Of a DNA stretch of 64,000 nt, positions 14,201 through 34,610 are shown piece by piece. Below the pieces are notes generated by a model, which saw only the letters and a program-made list of their open reading frames with translations, was not told the DNA's origin and searched no databases. Made by a program: the position numbers and the translations under genes. Origin of the DNA: Trichoplax adhaerens (taxonomy: Eukaryota; Placozoa; Uniplacotomia; Trichoplacea; Trichoplacidae); NCBI RefSeq assembly GCF_000150275.1, contig NW_002060943.1, forward strand, positions 6,440,299 to 6,504,298, read 5' to 3'. How positions within the stretch are numbered: position 1 is the first letter of the stretch; each line of letters begins with the position of its first letter.

Positions 14201-14937
14201 ATAGTTTGTCGCTAAAAGCAAGAAATTCAATTATTATTGTGAAAATAGGTAATACAATTGTAGTAAAGTCAATTATTAAATATAAAGTTCGGCCTAATAT
14301 TGAAAGCTGCTTCAATTTTGGAATCATGATCAAAATTTTGCATTAAATGATAAATCATTAACAGTTACAGAAAGAAAGCCAATACTTCAACTAACATAGC
14401 TTCATTTTACAAGTATTTCTTGAATCTTTGGGAGTATGGCAATAAAGAGTTTCACTGAAATTTTATTAGTAACGCAGCCTCTAATTGATCAAACATTATT
14501 ATAGTATTACAGAAGGGGTCAGTACGTTCCCACCTATATAATCTGCCAGTAAAATCTATTTTCTGAGCAAAGAGTCTCAATTTTGAAGTTCAATATAATA
14601 GAATCAAGGATTAGTTATAATCTTAAACCTCATTAAAAGTTATTTACACTACCGCTGGCCATAAGGTTGAAAAGCTGGTGAATTTATCTTATATCCTAAT
14701 TGAAGAATTGCGTGAACTATTCTCTAAAGCAGTCATAAAGTCTTTCACGAAATGGCTATGTTTTATATCATTCTTTACCTTTTTATAATTAACGCCAATA
14801 TGTCTATGTATGATGTTGCTCTATGATGAAACCAGGGGTTTGTGTCCAGGTAAATTTGTCCATTTAGCCAATATATTTTAATTATCAAACTTTCTTTAAC
14901 AGTAAATAATTCTACCATAATAACTCAATGCTTTTCT

Positions 14938-15455
14938 CAGACAAGAATATTAAAGTCAGTGGTGAATACGTCAGCCTAAAAAATAAAAAATATAATGTTG
15001 TAACTTTTGACGTAACTTGATGTCTAATTAGTTGATTTAGGGATAGTTATTATTAGCCTGCCTTTAAAACTTAAACTACGAAATAATCACACATATTTAA
15101 TGATTTTTCTTAGACTAGAATATTAAAGGTAGTGGTAAACACGTCAGACTAAAGTATAATAGTTTTCTTGTTGCAGCTTTTGACGTAATTCAATGTCTAA
15201 ATAGTTGATTTAGGGGCAGTTATTATGAGCCTGCCTTTGAAAATTAAGCTATAAAATAATCAAATACGTTTAATGTTTTTCCTGGGTAAGAATATTAATG
15301 CTAGAAGGAAACACGTGAGACCATAGTATAATAATTTAATGTCGCAACTTTTAACGTAATTTGATATCTAATAGGTTGATTTAGGGATAATTACTATTAA
15401 CCTGCCGTTGAAAACTAAGCTAAGAAATAATCAAGCATATTTTTAATTACGCATC
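14938..15455. repeat. Three-copy tandem repeat, 173-bp unit
   Basis: Units start at about 14940, 15113 and 15286 with a constant 173-base period. Shared blocks include AGAATATTAA, ACGTxAGxC, CTTTTxACGTAA, GTTGATTTAGG and GCCTGCCxTTGAAAA. Copies differ by scattered substitutions. The nucleosome-like period suggests a small satellite array. No conserved reading frame runs through all copies. Confidence 0.9.
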
Positions 15456-18400
15456 AGGATAAAAGCCGTGCTAAATAACCGAGTATAATTTGTTAAGGAT
15501 AACACCTTCGGTAACTCCTTTGGTTGAAATCACACTTAATAGCCCCATCAAATAGTTTAAAATGAAACAGCTTTGAAGCGAAGACGATCATGAACGATAT
15601 TGGATGTATCTAGAGTTTACCCATCCAAAATATTTCCAAATGAGCGAAATTACTAAAGGTATACAGTTCCTTGGTTACAAGGCCTGGCAAAATTGCCATA
15701 ATGGCTTTCTATGTTATTAATTCATATTTTTAGACGAAAAATATTTCCGACATAAGCCGTCAACGCCTACTATTATTATAAATTATTACAATGTTTAATA
15801 CCCTTGTTAGTTTTCAATCATAAAAATTTTCATTATTGGCATTTATTGGTTTACCAGCAATTATTCATTTTATGGTATGATTTTATTGTGTAAGTAAAAA
15901 ATGTCCGGAAAAATCATTGAGAATATTAATTAGCCATTATTGCACCTTATGAATAGTATCACTATTCTAGCCTGATTGTCTTTGCTAATGAAAGTATGCT
16001 AATTGATCTATTTTATTGAAACTTGCATAGAATTTCGAATAATATGTCAGTTTTATGCATTTAATTTTAGCACCATGAGTTCGTGATGGAATCATTATCA
16101 TAGAAATTGGTCAGATTCCAGAGATAGAAAAATACATAAAATGTTGTATTGGTATTCAATCTGACTCATGAATTTTTCATCCTTAAGTAAATATTTTAAT
16201 AGAGATAAAAGCATTCCTTGATTAACACCTGTAACTAGCCGCACTAGAGCAGATGGAACTGTGATATTAGGCACTACTAGGAAATAGAAGGGTTATGTTA
16301 CTAATAAGGTAACAACCTACCAATCTTTCTAATTGGAGAATAAATATGTTGAAAATTTTTACATCTGGGTGAAACTCTTTGTACCTTAAGATGAAACATT
16401 TAATCTTGAATAAACAAGTTATTTTAAAACATTCCACACGATTATAAATCTAGGCGTTTCAAAGTTATTCCAGAATATAGATTCTTTAATCTTGGGGCCA
16501 ACTACTTTAACCTTATGATTAAGGCTTGCATATGGCTAACAAGAATCATGCAATAATTGTACCTTAAGAATCATGTATCGTTTCATGGCCAAGTAGAGAG
16601 CTACAGTAAAGCTATAAATGAAAACAAACTGCCATATTCTGTAATATCGTAGGGTAACTGCGTCATTATTAGTTGTATCTTATTTCGCCGTTGGAATAGC
16701 TATCTAAACAAGAATAAATTTCGCAGGAAACAATCGGAGTTTATATCCTTCGACGTATAGAAGTGAGCATCTATCCATCTATCTACACCATCAGACTAAT
16801 AAGATATTAATAGAATACTGTACAATAAACTATAGGAGGTCAATAAAAGAAAGGTTACAGTACTTTAATAATCAATCTCTATCATAAATTTTTATGATTT
16901 ATGTGGTTAAGACTTTATGAAAAATAGATCAACATGGATTAGAATAATTGTAAAACTTAAACTGTTTCTGCTACAACCTACGCAGTAGAAAACATATCAG
17001 CGGTACAAAAAATTTACTGAATGAAATGTTTGAATTAAACTTCAATAGTAGCTCCTCAAAATGATCCCAGTTGAAGTTTTTAAGCTACAGCAGCAAAGAG
17101 ACTTTGCGTTTAATTACTGAATCGTAGCCATTGTCTTTCATTATTACGATTGTCAAATGTAAGTACAAATACGCAGACATCAAGTCAAAATTAAATATAA
17201 TAGTCAACTAGAAATTTTACTTTCTATTGCAACTTCGATCAAATATAGTTTTTGAGTAGCTAACTGATCGCTAATAATTTAGATTGCTGGAAAGTAATTA
17301 AATCGAGGCAATTGAAATCGAATACAATCAATTTTAGCCTCGCTGTAAAATTGCTATAAGCTAGCTATCAAGGATAGAAGTTTATAAATGGCAGCAGTAA
17401 AATGGAAAAAATTGGTTACAGTTGACATTAAATCTATTTACATAAGTAATGTTTTTAGTTCAATTAAATATCGTTTTTAGAATATGTCAAGAATTTTCAA
17501 GTGATATCTAATCACTATTATGCTTCTATGCCGTTGTTGATTCCCTAGTCATTTATTCTATTCTAATAAAGAAAATAATTTCTAAAGTTTTGTAAAAGTA
17601 TTTAAAATATTTTTGAATATTCCAGCCCCTTTTTCCTCTTGTAATAGGCTTGCAGCCTAACTTGAAACATACCACTTTGTTTACCAGCTTTTCATACTAT
17701 TTCTAAAATACCATTTCATGATCGACTTCCGTTCCATACTTTTACATTCTACTCAATATAATAAAAAGAAGTGCTATTTCCCAGCTCAATTTTGTCGTCA
17801 TCAATAAAGACGCTATTATATATTACTTGGATAGAATTGTTTTTGTTCATTACAGTATCAACTTTCAATAACTGTCTACGACAATAATCATCATTGCTAA
17901 TATGAATGTAAAATCAGTCAAAATGTATTTTCTATTGATTACAGCTGCATGCCAACCTAACAGCTGTATTTACAAATTGGTGTGTTGTCTCTATTGATAA
18001 TTTCTTTCGCACTCATTATAACTAAAGGATTAGCGATCAATGGATGATATAATGTGTATGAATTTACAGCAAACATTAGATCATAGTCTATCCTATTTGA
18101 ACATTTGATAAAAAAAGCTGTTATCATGAACAATGCCAATTGTTGCTAACATTATTTAATCTATTATTTCACGGTCATCGACCTAAAGGAAATTATACAC
18201 TATATCAAATTCATTTTGACCATAGTTGTGAATTGATAAAGGACAAATGACCATTGATAGCATTTTTCTCTATTATACGAGTAAGATGTTTGCCAAAAAA
18301 GAATTGAATAGATACTTTACTACTAATATAATTTAATTTTAACGGTGGTACAGATAAGATGAATAACAAGATACACTTATATCACCATCTTATTAGCTTA

Positions 18401-21400
18401 AATGAAGAACCTGATCCTTTCTGTTTATTCCTGATATGATTTCTAATGTTATTCGTTAACAGAAGCTGATGAATAAGAAGTCGTTGTAGTCGGTAATAAA
18501 ACTTTTAAAATTAGGACATAAAATACGATGATTCACTGAAAGTTCTGAGTATCTGTCCATTTTATTAAAATGGATTCTAATTTACTAATGTAAATATCAA
18601 TCATATTACGTGACATTAGTGAAGTAAATAATTGTTTGTATTGTAATAAAGATATAGTGTGGATCTTTATTTCGCTTTTGTCGTTTGATTAGTAGTATAA
18701 CAAAGAGTTCATGAAAAAATATAGCTCTATAATAAACATAGCAAAAATGCTACAGATTTATCAGTGAGATGAAACTTTGAACATTTCTTCTATCCTTAGA
18801 AATATTGATCTATTACTGTTAGCAGCGTAACATTATTATTACATGATATCCATTGAATCGAAGTAAATCAGAAAATATAGTTGATATTTACAGTTATAGC
18901 TTCTTCAAATCAACCCATTTCAATACATATCTAGCTATAAATTGTGCTTACTCGAAGGTTAGCAAGAGTAATTGATTGATTAATGTTTATTAGTAGGTTG
19001 GTCACCTTAAAACTCTTTACGTAATATATTAAATAAACGCTTATTAATCAATAATTAATACTTTGAGCATTTAGATAGCCCCATGATGAAGGGGATTTAT
19101 TTTGTATTCCAGAATTATAGTCAGATACATATCACTTGTATTCTAGTATAAATTTTTTCAGAATTTACTTTGCTTGCTATCGTTTTCTGATAACTATTAT
19201 TAACTTTTACGCAAATTTGAGATAGATAACATTGGGGACAGAGAAAATACCCTCAATCTTACGAATAGGACTTGAAATTTATCTATTGTAGTGGTTACCG
19301 TAGGATATTTTCTATGAATAGATTTTCTTTATAATGTCTAAATTAATATCATTTTCCGTCCTATGCACATTGTGAAACTTTACGATTAGCAATTTTATAT
19401 TAATACCGGTAGAAAATTGTTGCTACTGAATCATCTAATAGGAAATGCTAAGTTGAATTTAGTATTTGAATTATTCTTTACTATTTTTTCTTATTGTAAT
19501 AATCTATTATAAAAAATTTCACGATAGAAGGGAAATTTACCGTATACCGCCATAGCGAGCGAATTAATTGCAAAGTGTATCTCAAAGCAAACGCAGCGAA
19601 TTAGAAATACGCAGCCGGATTTATATTGCTATCAAACTCTATATCTCAGCTATTTTTCTCAGGCTGTGTTTAACTCTATTCGATCCCATTAAGTTTGATA
19701 TCTCATCTGTTTCATATAAGGAAATATTAGATTCCATGTTAGAGTTGATCTATCCTTTATTTCAATCAGCAGACATAAATCTAAAGTAAACAAAAACGTC
19801 CGTAAAAACGGCGAAAAAACCGTTATGTTACGGATAGTTGGACAGATGGAGGATGGAACCAAGCAATAGGATTTCATTAAATAAATACGTAGGTCGATGC
19901 TCGCAATGGGAGAAGATATGGGAGAAGATGCTTATTCTAAAAGGCGGAAGAATGGATCCTTAGCTCATTTTTATGGAACTGAAGTACAATTTGGCTTTAT
20001 ACAGTAGTAAATAGAAAGTATATTGTACTGTGGGAATATTACTGCAAGAGTAATTACGGAAAGAAATTATGGCTTTGTTGTTGCCTACTGTAGATTGATA
20101 ATTGTCTATTGCTTGCGGAAAAAGTAGTTACAATGTTGTTTTGATATTATTGATTTTTGAGGATGTTATTGCAATAATATATAATAAAATGATATAATAG
20201 TTAGCCTTCTGAAGATAGCATATGATACCCAATAGTAGGTTATGCGTATTTTATTAAATTACTACGAATACTATGGGATTGGATGCTAAATGAAATTCTA
20301 GCACATGATTAAGTAATCAGTATCTCAATGATTGACTATGTAAACAACATTAATACCCTCTATCGAAAGTCTTCCTAACGAAGTTTGATGAATTGATGCG
20401 ATAGCATTTCGTTTGCAGGAATTGATGGAGATGCGCTAAATAGCAGTAGCTCATAATCTTTAACTAGATGGCCTATATGTGACTATCTTTATTTTTTATT
20501 TGAGGCTTTTTTTAATTTAGGATCGACGGCAAAATCAATCGATTGATTCATAAACAATGATTATTGAACTATAATATCATTGAGTGCTTAATTTTTTTAC
20601 CATTTTCGTAAGTCACATTTAATGACCTTAGTCAGGTGATTATGTTATTGTCAATAATGATATTTAAAAAATGTATAGTCAGTGATAGTAGACTCGAATA
20701 TCAGCACAATAGCGTCAAAACTGGGAATATTACGCAAAATATATTTTAATTTGATCATTGACCATTTTAAAATATTCCATAATATCAACATTACTATACA
20801 GTTTGATCAATATATTACTTGCAACTAATTGTGGTGATCTAAGCTGCAATCGAAGCTTCTGCTGCTTGAATTTAATGCTAATAACATGCAAGTGTTGTTC
20901 TGTTTCCTTCATCACTCGCTTATTACCTTTGACGAATCAATGCCACTCATTTAATGTCAGAAAGTGGCCTAACAAGAGGTGCTACTTCATTAGCATGATG
21001 AATATTATCTTGTGCAATCTTATCTACGCCTCCCATAGTCATTGCCACTCATTAAGTGGACTAGTTCAATTTTGCAACAATTGAATGCATGGTATTTAAG
21101 TAGAGTATAACTCTGATCGATATGGAGTTTTCAGAGTTGAAAAATTGGTTTAGCTCATTTCTCTAAGCTCCTTTAGATCGATTTGCTTCGTTATTTATTT
21201 TCTCTATAATTTGATGCCGTCTATAGTACACACTATTATAACATCCATGGTTACTTTTATTATGGTAGGGGTAGAATATCAGCGACCAAGTCTGCAATGA
21301 TCACCCAATTCGTAGCATACCGTACCCTATCGTTTTGAAATGATCGATGATTTATGCATTCTTCCAGCATTCTCAATCCATTCCTAGTGTTTCATTGCCA

Positions 21401-21545
21401 TCAATCTCTCTACTGTCACTCGATGTACCTTGATTGACTAAGATGAAGTAACTAAAATGTGATTTCTACTTCATCCAAGTATGTACTTTACACCCCGCTG
21501 TAAACTATCATGAAGTGACTATCAAGTGATTTACAGTATCGTGCT

Positions 21546-21559
21546 CTCTCTCTCTCTCT
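21546..21559. repeat. Short CT microsatellite
   Basis: A run of about seven CT dinucleotides lies in a locally pyrimidine-rich segment. It is a simple-sequence repeat with no assigned role. Confidence 0.8.
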
Positions 21560-24500
21560 ACCTAAACACCCTTTCCATTGATTTCGACTTTGCAACTTCT
21601 CCTGTCTGTTTTCCTCCTTACTTACTACCTATTCAATCAAAATCTTTCTGGATTGAATAGAAAGAATTCAAATCCATCAGTTGTTTTAATATTTGATATT
21701 ACGCCATCATCATTCATTGATTGAGACTGTATTTTAATTAAGGAATCGACTGTCATTGTCAGTCAAGAATAACTTGTGATTTATGACCACGTGAGGCGTG
21801 GCCAAGTCTATGATTGGCTTACAATAGGAGTTGGCATTCAAATCAAGCTAGCGTCAGACGTTGTCGTTCCCACGGTCCATTACAACAAATTAATATACAA
21901 ATGGACATCGGCAGCAAAATCCATCAACATTGTATCCATTTTATATAGTCAATATTTTCTATTCTTTTCATTTAGTTCAACTTTATCCATGGTGTATAAC
22001 AGTAGAGTGATTGCAATAGTACGCATCATTTGCTTTTTCGAGCATTCCATTTGATTGAGCTATATAGATAAAATACATATATATATATTCCAACATTACA
22101 CCTGATGAAGAATTAGTTCGACCCTCGCTATCATTGACTCATCTTGGATATTGATTACATCACTATTCTTCATCGATAAGGTAAGGAAACGTAGAGCTAA
22201 TATTCCCTTATTTGAACAATTTATCATGGAGAGAGAAGAGTACGGAAATGGAGGATAGCATAGATTGATGATAAGCTAGGATAAATAGATTGTAGGCCAT
22301 CATTAAGTCCATAGTGCATACTTGGGGCCGTTGCTATTTCCTAGACGATACGATAGTACCGTCTAGCGCTCATTCGATTAACGTATGATTGACTTGAACG
22401 AGGGTAACGACCATAGTCTAAGAGATAATTAAATTAAGGTCATTGAAAATTATTTTTTAACCGCTACTATTTAATATCCATGTTGTTTAGCATCATTTTA
22501 TATTCATACTATAAAATTATCATTTTCTCACTTCAATCAGTTGAAAGAGTAGACAATTCGATAGATTTAGTCCATGTCGATATCGCCAAATAGAACGATG
22601 GAAGTCAAGTTTTTCCTCATATACTCTTCTCCTATCCACTACTTGAGTAGACATCGACTGTAACTTTTTAATGTCATATAGAATTTAAAATAGAAGTAAT
22701 CATTTACTGCTATTATCTCGTCATAAAACTGATTTGATAATGTCTTAATTAACATTAAAGTAAAAACGGACTAATAAGATAAACTGCTTCCAAAAAAAAT
22801 TGAACTGGTTATTTGAGTTTTTCCTTCTTCTCTTACTCTAATTGACTTTGATTAAAATTATCCCTTTGGGCAATAATTATATTATAACTTCTACAATGTT
22901 ATATAACATCATAATGGCTATGTCAAGATGGCAAAAGTCGATAGCGTTGAAAGCCAATAAGACAATTTACAAAATATTGATCAACTTCTGCGATACAACC
23001 CTATCATAACTTGAATAGCATGTTATCAATGCTTGCTATGTTGTATATTGTTCACCGCCTTGATCATAGACATCTTTTTTTCTATCTGTTCTATTAATTT
23101 AAATAGGATTAAAACAGTTTATTTCCTCATTGGTTTAGATATAAAAATAAAAATAGCTATAATAAAGAATAGAGATAAAATGTCAATTTCGATCTTATAT
23201 TTAGACTTACTGCTAGTAAAAACAACATCAATTTGATTACTGACTAATTAATTAACTCAATGTGTTGGCAAGGATTATCATGTTCATACAAATTGTAATA
23301 TTGAATTGGCCTACTCAATCAATCGTTTTCTTTCCAATCGACGTGGAGTGATATCTCTTACTCTATCTTCGATGATAATTGAAAATAAGATCATAGACAT
23401 TCAAGACATTCAAATTTACATCATATCCGCTAAACTTGATATCAATTCATAGTTACCGGTAATCTATCATCTCACTGGGATGATTTCAATGCGATCGATG
23501 TTATAAATTGTTCTACTTTAATTTCAATTTTCTATATTGTGGTTAGAAAAATAAACACATTAGAAAAAAATAATTTTGATATGCTAATTTTATTTTGACA
23601 ACCATGTTCTATACCCTCCAGACAAATATGGACCAACGTCTATTTCATTCGTACAGAGCAATTACAATCCAATCGAATTGCTTTTAAAGTTGCATCAAGT
23701 CAATATGATAATTCTATCATGACTAGTTATAAAATAATCCATATTCGATTTGACATTTACTCTTATCCTGACAGGCGGTGCTTGTCGTCATAGCTTACGT
23801 ATATTTTTTTATTAATCAATTTTCAAATACGTTAATATTTATTTGCCAAAGGATTAAAAAATCATTTTTTAATCTATTAGTTAAGAAACACGCTTATCCT
23901 TATTTTTTTCGACGTATTTATTAACTCTATTGTTGGCAAATTTGAATTTAGCTTACATCAATAAAAATCGATGCTTACATTGATAGTTTACAACGTATTC
24001 ATGGATAGCTATGTAGATTGAAAGTGAGACGATGACTGTCGTTGGAATACAAAGTGAGAGAATTTTTTTACAATAGTAAGCGTATTTACATCATTCTAGA
24101 TATAATAAATGCTATTGGTACTATCCGATGATGGACGAAAGTATTTATATTAATTTCATCTTGTTCCTTTTTATCTGCTGTATTATACTAATCAATCTGA
24201 CGGACAACTGTTGTATATCAATAAAATGAAACCTATTAAACAGTCGAGCAATTGACAATATCGACGACTGAGGAGAGATTAATCAACTAAATTCAACGAT
24301 TGCATCGGCGGCAGTGTTGCTTAGTTACTGTTCTTTCCATTCGAATAGTTTTAAAGGTTTCGTTATCGTTAATTTTTGTTCTTTTTTGTCACATCTTGAT
24401 GCCATATCCTGTCCACTACAGACTAGACGAGAAGTCGAGACCACTTCCACAATAAATTGGACAATAACAAATAAAGAGCTTTTTCTATTTAATGTAGAAT

Positions 24501-24711
24501 ATTAAATATTGAAATGTAATAGGCCTATCGATTGCTTTAAATAGTTCCAACCGATTATAATATTATCCATTTAGACAAGTTCTAAGTTCAGTCATTGCAT
24601 TTTTCTAATTATCTTATCTCGACCTGAATTTAAGATTGATTCAAACTGGATTCGTCTCAAGTTGCTACTTCTTACTACGTTAACTCGTCGGCCTTACCTT
24701 TTACGGGCGTC

Positions 24712-31232
<6,521 letters not shown>

Positions 31233-31320
31233 TTGCGTGCTAAAGCATGAACCTATTAAATCTATACTACAGTACTACGGTGAGTTACTAATATTAAGTT
31301 GCTATTTATTCATTTTTTGC

Positions 31321-31326
31321 AATAAA
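31321..31326 (+). terminator. Candidate poly(A) signal of RBPJ
   Basis: AATAAA lies 89 bases after the RBPJ stop codon. The spacing is plausible, but the motif is common in AT-rich DNA. Confidence 0.4.
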
Positions 31327-34300
31327 TAAGTATATTGCTATCTCAGTGCATATTTCTAAACTTCCTCCAGCTAATCAATAATTTTTTATTTTTTCTTAGA
31401 TCTCCGTTGATTGAAGATGAGCATTCATTACATTATATCCAATAGTCAGCGTATAATTAAACAGTATATAATTTATCTCTCTCTCACTTTCTTTGCGCCC
31501 TTATTCGTACGTGATTGAATATTAAAATAATTCTGTTTTAAATTAATAAGAACTCAGTCACATACAAATTATAATACTGGCGTTCTATCTAAATGCATGA
31601 AATTCATTTTTCTTCCTTATTAAGCTATCAATTTAATAGACCAGACTAATCATATCCGTTGTTAATGTAAATAATAGCCTATGAATTCGAATCACAAGCT
31701 ACCAATTACGTTAAAAATGCTGAGTTTAATGAATTCAGGTAGAAATAATATCACTGTGTGATTGCTACAATTTGAAATATTCCTGGTATTTCTTGGGTAG
31801 CGATAACAACTCAAAGCATGATTGATTGATAATTTAACAAATGATTTAATTCTTCCAATAAGATTTATCCGCTCAAAAGGTCGCCTGTGTGCTTTTAATA
31901 AATAATTAGTTTATGGAAGTATCTGTAACTAAAATTTTGAAACCAATTTACGATGTAATACAACAAATGTAAAAAATTTTATTAATTGATCTGTTCATTA
32001 AAGGCTATTTAATGTTATAAGATTAATATTCATTATGATTCATCTACTTGCAATGTATCTTATGTATTATATATATATCATACAAATTTCGAAATGAATT
32101 TCGATCATATTGATATATTAAACAGCGTATGTAATAATAATAGCCAGATTGATAAAGTCATTTCATATACTTTCCACTAATAATGGCGTAAAGAAGTTAA
32201 ACTTTACACTACCTAATCATTTTTAATACTTCAATTGCCTAAAGTTATTGAATACTACTCTGACTATATTATTTAAATTGAATCTATATTATATCACCAT
32301 TTGTTGTATGGCTAATTAGCTAGTAAAAGTCGATAAAAATTATATTTCATTCTGAAAGACTTATATTAGTCTTTTTAATGCGTCGATTTTCTGTAGATAA
32401 AAGATTGTCTGGATAAAAATTAAAAGCTTGCATTCATTTCATTTCGTGATCTTAAAATTTCCTGCTTTCATTATATTTGAATATCCACCTACCTTACACC
32501 TATATCCATATCTATAGATGTATACCTGTATAATATCCGGTATTGTATATATACTTACAGTGTTAAAGACATAAAAATTTAAGCAAACAGATACCACAAT
32601 ATGATACGGTAGAAAGACAAACAATAGTGACCTCATAAAAATTTGGCAGAATTTTTTGGCAATCTTGATTGATTAGAATAATTTTCGTTTAGATCTGTTA
32701 AGGCATTAATAAAACTATAGAAGATAAATGCATACTTTCATTTTTGTAACCAAGATTCATTATGATAATTTTACGATTGATCATCTCGCCAAATATTCTA
32801 TTCTGAAATCTCGTTATCAGATCATATTTTAAGGACTCAAAATGATTGTCTCAGCTTGTGGCCTCGCATGATATACTATTCATCACAGAATTCTAACTAT
32901 AAAATTACTATTAAATAAAGTAAATATGATAATGCAAGAATTTCAGACATATGATTGCTTTATATAAAATGCCGTAATTAACGAAGTTAACTTTAGCAAG
33001 TAAACTGTGACTGCCTTACAATATCGTCTAATTGTCTGTAGAAGACTTGATAAATATTACTACGTGTAATTTTCATTCATACTTTCTCTGCTATGCTTAA
33101 GCGAGTAAACTAAGAACTGACTTCTTCACGATTATTGTATGGCTTGGCTTATTAAACCTATAGGTTCTATAATATGATAAAGCAAATTTTAGCTGTTTAA
33201 TATTAAATCTATAACTTGGTATATTTCAGTCATTTTTTTAAAACACATTTATATTAATTTATTGCTTGCTTATAATTTCAGAATTTGACTTATGAAAAAT
33301 CATGAGTACAGTCATTATAGATTAGGGATAGATCTTAATATATTCTGCCATATATCATGACGTTAATCCGGTTCTTAGAACTAGGTAAGGTATTGTTTTT
33401 TGGCAATAGTATCAATGACATTTGCGGCATAATAAAGATCGATACGTACACTTATAAACATTATAAATGTAAAATAATTGGCGTCGCTTTTAAAATTACT
33501 ACCTTTAACTAACCTAAATTTCTTACAAAGCTAATAAAATATAAGGTGTTAAATCATTTAATATTTTGATTGTGTTAAGAATGTCTCTAAGATTCATCTG
33601 CAATTCTGCATGTTCACACATGTACGGTGCATTGGTCAGCATTAGGGGCGGATACGCAAATTACATTCATAACATTTTTTCATTTTTTGAAATAGTAAAT
33701 ACTATAAAAGTCAATTAATTAATTTACTATTCAGAATTCGTACTTTTATTTTATTGTTCTCTTCTGTCATTTCAATATTTCGCGTTAATCAATATGACAT
33801 AATTAAATTCGTTAACGTGCTTGATAGTCTACTTTACCGTCATGTGAGAGACTATCTGTGAACTACGCATGGATCTAATGAAATGATATGTAGATCTATA
33901 CTTTTTGCATATATTAGTTTCAACTGGTTTACTAACTAGTAATCTGTTAAAATTTTAATTTACAATGATGCAGTCTATTCCAAATTAAAAATGCTTAATT
34001 TGAACTGTCTATTTGTGATTGTAGGTTCATAATAATATTTACAGTATGAGATTAGCCATTGTCAAAATCATACCCGTGTATACAGTGAGTATGTGATCTA
34101 CTGCATACAAATTGTTCGATCGCATTAATCATATCCTGTCATATGGTTTGCTATTACGGTATAGTGCAGGATAGATGGGACTTTGATCGAAAATTAATTA
34201 AATTTCTTTACGATGCTGTTTACAGTCCAAACCCTAAATCTCAATTTCCGTCTTGCTATTGAGGTATCAATGCTTTAGTCTAGAATTAATCTGAGACGCA

Positions 34301-34454
34301 ATCGACAATCAGTTGATACTTATCCTACTATCCGAAAAACGTGGTCTATAATTGGTTCAGATTTCTATCAACAAATAAGAGCATAGCTTTAGACGAAATT
34401 AGATAGAAATATGATATTTAACCAGTAATTAAGAATTGGATTCAATTCTGCTGA

Positions 34455-34610
34455 TGTTCACGTAATGTTTACGTCATGTACATTTGCAGGGTGCAAGTCG
34501 TTATCATAGACCGGATGTCGCCGGTATATTAGTTCATATCCTGTTCTTGGCTTTATTGGCATATTATGCATTGAACTGATCACTATTTCCTGAGGTTGAT
34601 GACGTCAATG
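34455..34610. promoter_or_regulatory. Candidate cis-regulatory cluster (CRE-, ATF- and ETS-like sites)
   Basis: A full palindromic CRE, TGACGTCA, is at 34600-34607. A TTACGTCA (ATF/bZIP type) lies near 34470 and an ACGTAA half-site just before it. ACCGGATGT at 34510-34518 fits the ETS consensus and is part of ACCGG(N6)CCGGT. Co-occurrence in 150 bases of otherwise AT-rich DNA is what suggests an enhancer or promoter. Function is inferred from vertebrate consensus motifs only. Confidence 0.3.

Larger units (their letters stand above)
7041..24711. other. 17.7 kb stretch with no supportable gene
   Basis: No exon with recognisable similarity was found on either strand. The longest open frames here (13126-13440 minus, 20758-21084 plus, 21776-22054 plus) are isolated, AT-driven and lack recognisable domains, and frames of this size are expected by chance in such sequence. 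The stretch does hold a perfect hairpin near 10.7 kb, diverged tandem repeats near 11.1 and 15.0 kb and a short CT run near 21.55 kb. An E-box-like CACGTG at 21788 lies close to an inverted CCAAT box at about 21811 and could mark an unrecognised promoter. Genes without detectable homologues cannot be excluded. Confidence 0.55.

Noticed and set aside
20030-20037. TGTGGGAA, the CSL binding consensus, and GTGGGAA near 36535
   Set aside because: Single sites scattered over 64 kb on two strands are expected by chance; neither is paired or close to the RBPJ promoter.
20758-21084. 108-codon open frame, plus strand
   Set aside because: Cys- and Leu-rich without a recognisable pattern, starts in AT-driven sequence and overlaps another chance frame on the other strand.
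21776-22054. 92-codon open frame beside CACGTG and an inverted CCAAT box
   Set aside because: Composition of the first part is slightly protein-like, but no family is recognised and the start codon is not ATG; kept only as a possible promoter hint.
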